From the NCBI RefSeq assembly GCF_002216685.1, contig NZ_CP022353.1:868001-932000 (forward strand): DNA of 64,000 bases, read 5' to 3'. Below the pieces are notes generated by a model. The model did not search any database and had not been told where the DNA came from. It worked only from the letters and a program-made list of their open reading frames with translations. Position 1 is the first letter of the stretch, and every line of letters starts with the position of its first letter. Source of the DNA: Vibrio tarriae. GTDB taxonomy: Bacteria; Pseudomonadota; Gammaproteobacteria; Enterobacterales; Vibrionaceae. The position numbers and the translations under genes were made by a program. This document shows, piece by piece, positions 59,002-64,000 of the stretch.

Positions 59002-60522
59002 TTAGAAGAAACCGAGAGGATTCACGTCGTAGCTGATCAGTAAGTTTTTGGTGTTCTGGTAGTGGTTCAACATCATTTTGTGGGTTTCACGCCCAATGCC
59101 CGATTTTTTATAGCCACCAAAGGCCGCATGCGCGGGGTAAGCGTGGTAACAGTTGATCCAGATCCTTCCAGCTTGGATATTTCTTCCCATACGGTAGGCG
59201 AGGTTTTGGTCACGGGTCCAAATACCTGCACCGAGGCCGTATTCGGTATCGTTGGCCAATGCCAATGCTTCGGCTTCGTCTTTAAAAGAGGTAATGGCAA
59301 GTACAGGGCCAAAAATTTCTTCTTGGAAGATACGCATTTTGTTGTGGCCTTGCAGTAGGGTCGGCTGAATGTAGTAACCTTGACCGAGCCCCCCATCTTG
59401 TTTGGCAACATTACCCCCAAACAGCACTTTCGCCCCTTCTTTTCGGCCAATATCTAAGTAACTCAGGATCTTGTCAAACTGCTCTTGAGATGCCTGTGCA
59501 CCCACTTGGGTATCGGTATCCAGTGGGTTACCTTGTTTGATGCCTTTCGCCCGCTGCGCGACTTTGGCTACAAAGCGATCATAGATAGATTCATGAACAA
59601 GAACGCGAGAAGGGCAGGTACACACTTCGCCTTGGTTGAAAAAGCCCAGCAGTGTACCTTCGATACATTTCTCTAAATAGGTGTCTTCGTGGTCAAAAAT
59701 ATCTGGAAAATAGATATTAGGTGACTTCCCACCGAGCTCTACGGTCGATGGAATTAAACTCTGCGCCGCACATTTTAGAATGTGCTGACCCACTTGGGTT
59801 GAGCCCGTAAACGCTAGTTTGGCAATGCGTTGACTGGTGGCCAAGGCTTGGCCTGCTTCACTGCCAAAACCGTTGACCACGTTGATGACGCCAGCGGGAA
59901 TGAGATCGGCGATTTTCTCGATCAACACCAAAATCGACGTCGGGGTTTGCTCGGCAGGTTTGAGTACCACACAGCAGCCTGCAGCAAGGGCAGGAGCTAA
60001 CTTCCACGCCGCCATCAGCATTGGGAAATTCCACGGAATGATTTGTCCCACCACTCCGATTGGCTCAGGAAAATGGTAACTGGCCGTATGGCTATCGAGC
60101 TCAGCGGCGCTGCCTTCTTGAGCACGAATGCAGCCTGCAAAATACCGGAAATGGTCAACCACCAGAGGGAGATCGGCCGCTAGAGTTTCACGCACCGGTT
60201 TACCATTCTCCCAGCATTCCGCAACCGCAAGCTGCTCTATGTTTGCTTCAATCCGATCGGCAATTTTCAGTAGCAGGTTAGAGCGCTCAGTCACACTGGT
60301 TTTTGCCCATGCTTCACGCACTTGATGTGCGGCATCTAACGCCAAATCAATATCTGCTTGGGTTGATCGAGCGACTTGGCAATAAACCTGTCCATTGACG
60401 GGTGAAATATTACCAAAGTATTCACCACTGACAGGTTTAACCCATTGGCCGCCAATGAAATTATCGTAATGGCTCTTGAAGGTGATAACGGCGTTGTCAC
60501 TACCCGGTTGTGCATAAATCAT
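59002..60522 (-). CDS. AldB-type aldehyde dehydrogenase
   Basis: A 506-residue NAD(P)-dependent aldehyde dehydrogenase close to E. coli AldB and Pseudomonas ExaC (acetaldehyde oxidation). Motifs: [20 protein letters not shown], the general base Glu in [11 protein letters not shown], the catalytic Cys in [12 protein letters not shown], and [11 protein letters not shown]. It is divergent from a sigma-54 activator gene, and a -24/-12 promoter is visible upstream, so induction by an aldehyde or alcohol breakdown signal is likely. The true substrate is inferred. Confidence 0.92.
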   Translation of the reverse strand: MIYAQPGSDNAVITFKSHYDNFIGGQWVKPVSGEYFGNISPVNGQVYCQVARSTQADIDLALDAAHQVREAWAKTSVTERSNLLLKIADRIEANIEQLAVAECWENGKPVRETLAADLPLVVDHFRYFAGCIRAQEGSAAELDSHTASYHFPEPIGVVGQIIPWNFPMLMAAWKLAPALAAGCCVVLKPAEQTPTSILVLIEKIADLIPAGVINVVNGFGSEAGQALATSQRIAKLAFTGSTQVGQHILKCAAQSLIPSTVELGGKSPNIYFPDIFDHEDTYLEKCIEGTLLGFFNQGEVCTCPSRVLVHESIYDRFVAKVAQRAKGIKQGNPLDTDTQVGAQASQEQFDKILSYLDIGRKEGAKVLFGGNVAKQDGGLGQGYYIQPTLLQGHNKMRIFQEEIFGPVLAITSFKDEAEALALANDTEYGLGAGIWTRDQNLAYRMGRNIQAGRIWINCYHAYPAHAAFGGYKKSGIGRETHKMMLNHYQNTKNLLISYDVNPLGFF

Positions 60523-60575
60523 AACTCGTCCTTTTGTTTTCGGTTTGGGTGTTACACAGTGTCGAAATGCACTGC

Positions 60576-60606
60576 TTTATCCCTTTCCTACTTGAAGTGG
60601 CTGCTC
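60576..60606 (+). repeat. ERIC terminal fragment in the aldehyde dehydrogenase leader
   Basis: TTTATCCCTTTCCTACTTGA and then AGTGGCTGC match the left end of the ERIC-like element at 58799 (one inserted T and a few changes), after which the similarity stops. It is a truncated copy within the 5' leader of the leftward gene. Confidence 0.55.
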
Positions 60607-60635
60607 CAAGCGGTTCGGGTATTCCAACGCTATAA

Positions 60636-60652
60636 CGCAAATCACAGGCCAA
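60636..60652 (-). promoter_or_regulatory. Sigma-54 (-24/-12) promoter of the aldehyde dehydrogenase gene
   Basis: On the minus strand TTGGCCTGTGATTTGCG: GG and GC separated by exactly ten bases, as sigma-54 requires, and close to TGGCAC-N5-TTGC. Transcription would start near 60625, leaving a leader of about 100 bases. The adjacent gene codes for a GAFTGA-type activator. Confidence 0.65.
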
Positions 60653-60805
60653 CATAAATGAACTTGTTGTTAATCTTGTGTAACGCTATGGTTAACAAAA
60701 GGATCGCAAGTAACAGACAAGGTTACCGTACTCGATGAGATGATGTGTACGAGTGTTCAAGTGTTACAACATGACACACCCAGAGTGTGAGGAAATGGAA
60801 CAGTG

Positions 60806-62569
60806 ATGCAACTTCAACAGCTTAGCCATGTTAATTGGCTGGTGAACTCTTGGCAGCGTAGTGAACAGGCGGGGTTGACCCAGCAGAGTCGTGCGCAAGA
60901 TATTCGTTTGAGTGACAACAAACTTAAGGAGCGTCGCCAAGAGCTCGCGGGGCTGATTGATACGGTCAGCCGATTTGCACTACCGCTGTTCTACCAACTG
61001 TTTGCACACAGTGACAGCCGTTTAATTTTGACCGACCAACACGGTGTGATCATCGGCAGTTGGGGGCAAGCGAGATTTCGTGAAAAACTGAGCCAAATCG
61101 CGCTAAGCTCCGGCGCATGTTGGCAAGAGCCGATCAAAGGTACCAACGCTATTGGCACGGCTTTGATTGAGCAAAAACCCATTTCGGTGATTGGTGAGCA
61201 GCACTTTATTCAGCATCATCACTTTATCAGTTGTTCCGCGAGCCCGATTTTTGATTATGCCGGCCAGCTGATTGGGGTGTTAGACATCACCAGCGAGCAG
61301 CAGAAACACACTCTTTCAACCCAAGTTGTGGTACAAAACATGGTACAACTGGTTGAAAATCAGCTCCTTAACCAGATACCACATGGCCATGTACGAATCG
61401 ATCTCGCTTGTGAACCCTCGTTACTGAGCAGTGGCTGGCAAGGCGTAATTATTGCGGATGAATCGGGCCAAATATTGGCGCATAACCAAGTCGCAGGTCA
61501 GTTATTAGCGCAAGGCACAGTGATTGGTCAATCGGTGGAGCAGGTGTTGCCACGGCCACAGACGCATGCATCATTTATCTATACCACCACACCGCTCCAC
61601 TCCAAACGACATCGTACCCGTTCGTTAACCCCCGCAAGTGATCTGCATTTTGGGGATGCGGAGGTGGAGCGCTGCTGGCAACAGGCTAATCGTGTAATTG
61701 ATAAAGATATCCGCTTGCTGATCCTTGGCCAAACTGGGGTGGGTAAAAATGAATTTGTTAAAGCGCTGCACAAAAATAGCCAGCGTAAAAACGGCCCTTT
61801 AGTCGCGGTAAATTGTGGTGCGCTGGCAAAAGAGTTGGTGGAGGCCGAGCTGTTTGGTTATGTCGCTGGCGCCTTTACCGGAGCCAGTCATAAAGGTTAC
61901 CAAGGGAAAGTGCGTTTAGCCGACAAAGGAATTCTGTTTCTGGATGAAATCGCTGATTTACCCCTAGATGCACAAAGTCGCTTACTGCATGTGTTGCAAG
62001 ACAAAACCGTGCTGCCGGTGGGTTCTAATCACGCCACCAAAGTCGACATTCAGATTATCGCTGCGACTCACAAAAACCTTGAACAGTTGGTCACACAAGG
62101 GCTGTTTCGCCAAGATCTTTACTACCGACTCAGTGATTTGGTTGTCGAGCTGCCCAGCTTCCAGCAGCGTAAAGATAGACAAGCCCTGATCCACCATATT
62201 CATCACCGCTACAGTGATCCTAGCCAACAAATTTGTGGTGACTTAATGCAAAGGCTACTCGCTTATCACTGGCCGGGTAATTTACGCGAGCTGGATAGCT
62301 TAATCAAAGTCGCGAGTTTGATGGCTGAAGGCGAGGGGATACTCACTTTCAATCATCTGCCGACACATCTTGCCCAAAAACTCAGCCACGCGTCGATGCC
62401 TATCGCTGCGGAGGATGATCAACAGAAAGACATCAAATCCACGGTAGAAGCATCCTTACTCAAAACCTACCAAGCAACGCAAGGCAACATTAGCCAAACC
62501 TCGCGTTTGCTCGGGTTGAGCAGAAATACCATCTATCGAAAATTGAAAGCGTTGGGGATACTGAAGTAA
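60806..62569 (+). CDS. AcoR-like sigma-54-dependent activator
   Basis: A 587-residue transcription activator. N-terminal sensor with a GAF-like fold (about residues 55-200, including GTNAIGTALIEQKPISVIG), a AAA+ domain with Walker A LGQTGVGKNEF (near 308), the sigma-54 contact GAFTGA (near 354), Walker B LFLDEIADLP, and a Fis-type helix-turn-helix at the C terminus (NISQTSRLLGLSRNTIYRKL). It resembles AcoR/DhaR regulators of acetoin, glycerol or alcohol breakdown. It probably activates the divergent aldehyde dehydrogenase. ATG 60806 was chosen; a GTG just before it (60803) is equally possible. Confidence 0.9.
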   Translation: MQLQQLSHVNWLVNSWQRSEQAGLTQQSRAQDIRLSDNKLKERRQELAGLIDTVSRFALPLFYQLFAHSDSRLILTDQHGVIIGSWGQARFREKLSQIALSSGACWQEPIKGTNAIGTALIEQKPISVIGEQHFIQHHHFISCSASPIFDYAGQLIGVLDITSEQQKHTLSTQVVVQNMVQLVENQLLNQIPHGHVRIDLACEPSLLSSGWQGVIIADESGQILAHNQVAGQLLAQGTVIGQSVEQVLPRPQTHASFIYTTTPLHSKRHRTRSLTPASDLHFGDAEVERCWQQANRVIDKDIRLLILGQTGVGKNEFVKALHKNSQRKNGPLVAVNCGALAKELVEAELFGYVAGAFTGASHKGYQGKVRLADKGILFLDEIADLPLDAQSRLLHVLQDKTVLPVGSNHATKVDIQIIAATHKNLEQLVTQGLFRQDLYYRLSDLVVELPSFQQRKDRQALIHHIHHRYSDPSQQICGDLMQRLLAYHWPGNLRELDSLIKVASLMAEGEGILTFNHLPTHLAQKLSHASMPIAAEDDQQKDIKSTVEASLLKTYQATQGNISQTSRLLGLSRNTIYRKLKALGILK

Positions 62570-62665
62570 GATTGGCAGCTTCACGTTACCAAGGGTGGGC
62601 GCAGCTTAGTCGCCTATTCCCATTTTCTGCCTGATGAAAGGCGGATTTTCACAGAGAACCCTCTA

Positions 62666-62881
62666 ATGAACCAACAAGTTAATAACCCGCTGCATGGCCT
62701 AAGCCTAGAAAAAATCGTTACTCGCTTGGTGGAGCATTATGGCTGGAGTGGGTTACATCAGCGCATCAACATCAACTGCTTTGCAAGCGACCCATCGATT
62801 AAATCGTCGCTCAAGTTTTTGCGCAAAACTCAATGGGCGCGCGATAAGGTTGAGGCACTGTATATCTCCACCTTTAGCTAA
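62666..62881 (+). CDS. VF530 family small DNA-binding protein (DUF2132)
   Basis: A 71-residue protein with the VF530 pattern [39 protein letters not shown] and [10 protein letters not shown]. The family is named after a Vibrio fischeri protein whose structure suggests DNA binding. A promoter or operon link is not clear; it starts about 97 bases after the activator gene. Confidence 0.88.
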   Translation: MNQQVNNPLHGLSLEKIVTRLVEHYGWSGLHQRININCFASDPSIKSSLKFLRKTQWARDKVEALYISTFS

Positions 62882-62992
62882 TCCCTACGCTTTCGAGGCG
62901 CTCAATATAGATGAATTTAATGGGAGGCTAATTAAGGGTGTAGAATAGGTTCGGCGTTGAGCCTTGAGTCAATAATAATTAAGTAGGAAGCA

Positions 62993-63466
62993 ATGGAAAA
63001 AATTGCCATTTTGGTTGATGTACAAAACGTGTATTACACCTGCCGCGAGCGCTATGGTCGGCACTTTGATTACAATCAGTTTTGGTCGCAAGTGACGCAA
63101 AATCGCACTGTAGTGAAAGCCAATGCCTATGCGATTGCCAGTAAAGATCCGCAGCAGAGGCAATTTCATCATATTTTACGAGGGATTGGCTTTGAAGTGA
63201 TGCTAAAACCCTTTATCCAGCGCAGTGATGGTAGCGCGAAAGGGGATTGGGACGTCGGCATTGCCCTTGATGGCTATGAATTAGCTCAAGAGGTAGACAC
63301 TGTAGTGCTCGTTTCTGGTGATGGTGATTTTGAGCCTTTGGTGACCAGAATTGCGCAACGTTTTCAGGTTAAGGTGGAAGTGTATGGCGTGCCGAAACTG
63401 ACTGCGCAACATTTAATCGATGTTGCCAGTCAATTTCATCCGATTGAGCACAGCCTATTACTGTAA
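62993..63466 (+). CDS. NYN domain protein (LabA/DUF88 type)
   Basis: A 157-residue protein with the PIN-like NYN fold: acidic residues in IAILVDVQNVYY (residue 9), KGDWDVGIALDGY and LVSGDGDFEPLV match the metal-binding set of LabA-type predicted nucleases. The substrate is unknown. Its end overlaps the convergent DUF2986 gene by 9 bases. Confidence 0.88.
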   Translation: MEKIAILVDVQNVYYTCRERYGRHFDYNQFWSQVTQNRTVVKANAYAIASKDPQQRQFHHILRGIGFEVMLKPFIQRSDGSAKGDWDVGIALDGYELAQEVDTVVLVSGDGDFEPLVTRIAQRFQVKVEVYGVPKLTAQHLIDVASQFHPIEHSLLL

Positions 63467-63661
63467 TACGCCATCGTTCTGCGAGGGTGTATCAGTGTTT
63501 GAATTGCTGAGATCGAGATCGGTGTTCGTTTCTTGTTCTGCGGCTAATTTAGCCCGATCTGCTTTAGAAATATAACGAGGCTTGTTGCTAGGGTGCAATT
63601 TCGCATGTTGTTTTTTAAGGCGTTTTTGCAATGTTTGATTAATTTTCTTTTTACGGTTCAT
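63458..63661 (-). CDS. DUF2986 family small basic protein
   Basis: A 67-residue protein. The first 45 residues are strongly basic (MNRKKKINQTLQKRLKKQHA, HPSNKPRYISKADRAKL), as in the DUF2986 family, and the tail is acidic and polar. The charge suggests nucleic acid or ribosome contact, but no function is known. Confidence 0.8.
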   Translation of the reverse strand: MNRKKKINQTLQKRLKKQHAKLHPSNKPRYISKADRAKLAAEQETNTDLDLSNSNTDTPSQNDGVLQ

Positions 63662-63756
63662 CGGGTTGTGCTCGAAACAGGATGATTAGGTGTTGCCACG
63701 TTGTTGTCTAAATCTGTTGAATCTTTTCCAAGTTGCGATCTGATCCTTTGTGATGG

Positions 63757-63999
63757 TTAGACGGGTGGTGACGGCATAATGTTGTCACAGATGAGTTTAT
63801 TATCAAAATAAAAGTTAGCGGATGGGTTATTTCTTGGATGCAATACCAATTCAAATTCATGATATTCCGTTGCTGCGCCAACGAGCGCTAACTTCTCAGC
63901 GGTTAATTGAACTGTAGTGACATAACTGTGGGCACACGAGAGAACAACATGATGATCTTTCAACCACTTTAGTGAGCCTAAGGAGATATTCTCTGCCGC
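63757..63999 (-). CDS. Unidentified protein, C-terminal part (cut by window edge)
   Basis: An open minus-strand frame of about 80 codons reaches the right edge without a start. The visible end (SLGSLKWLKDHHVVLSCAHS ... FELVLHPRNN ... FYFDNKLICDN) resembles the last strands of a laminin-G or concanavalin-like fold (the FELVL..N..ANFYFDNKL pattern), which occurs in lectin-like and sialidase-associated domains. This is a weak resemblance only. From memory the position is just outside the VPI-2 island of V. cholerae. Confidence 0.5.
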   Translation of the reverse strand, partial: AAENISLGSLKWLKDHHVVLSCAHSYVTTVQLTAEKLALVGAATEYHEFELVLHPRNNPSANFYFDNKLICDNIMPSPPV

Positions 64000-64000
64000 A

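Overview
The window reads as chromosome I of Vibrio cholerae or a very close relative (V. mimicus or V. metoecus cannot be excluded). Base composition is moderate. The gene order plzB-lolCDE-comEC-msbA-lpxK-kdsB, then yeaGH-spoVR, pfl, dinG-ompT, ruv, cyd, tol-pal and nadA is, from memory, that of the V. cholerae VC1885 to VC1811 stretch read in descending order. Proteins are close to gammaproteobacterial core families, and no phage, integrase, transposase, CRISPR array, rRNA or tRNA gene was seen.

Layout. 1-10.3 kb: envelope biogenesis, with a PilZ-type gene running off the left edge, the LolCDE lipoprotein exporter, ComEC (DNA uptake), and the msbA-lpxK-(Trm112-like)-kdsB lipid A/Kdo operon. 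10.4-15.3 kb: the stress module yeaG (PrkA kinase), yeaH and spoVR, all on the minus strand. 15.5-25.1 kb: yfbU, a CbiM-like membrane protein, pflA, a chemoreceptor, an LpxR-like lipid A deacylase, pflB and a DUF3360 transporter that sits where enterics keep focA and has an FNR-like box upstream. 25.8-29.1 kb: a HisJQMP-type basic amino acid ABC transporter with hairpins at two of its junctions. 29.2-40.7 kb: xthA, a second chemoreceptor, rsmS-priC, a TSUP permease, dinG, the porin ompT, a YchJ-like protein, an EAL-HDOD protein, lpxH and ppiB. 40.8-54.9 kb: cysS, ruvC, ruvAB with a LexA box, cydABX-ybgE behind FNR-like boxes, ybgC-tolQRAB-pal-cpoB and nadA. 55-64 kb: a UPF0149 protein, a hybrid histidine kinase followed by a TTCC microsatellite, the alanine exporter alaE, an AldB-type aldehyde dehydrogenase with a -24/-12 promoter opposite an AcoR-like sigma-54 activator, three small genes (VF530, NYN, DUF2986) and a partial gene at the right edge.

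Two otherwise normal genes, lolC and the second chemoreceptor gene, are each split by one apparent extra T in a T run (T7 and T6). Because LolC is normally essential, sequencing error is the leading explanation, but the reads should be examined. Other noncoding structure includes two ERIC-like elements plus a fragment, a perfect 19-bp palindrome in front of cydA, and a strongly folded yeaG-yeaH junction. I found no clearly new multi-gene system. The best leads are the DUF3360-pflB arrangement, the microsatellite after the hybrid kinase, and the structured intercistronic regions.
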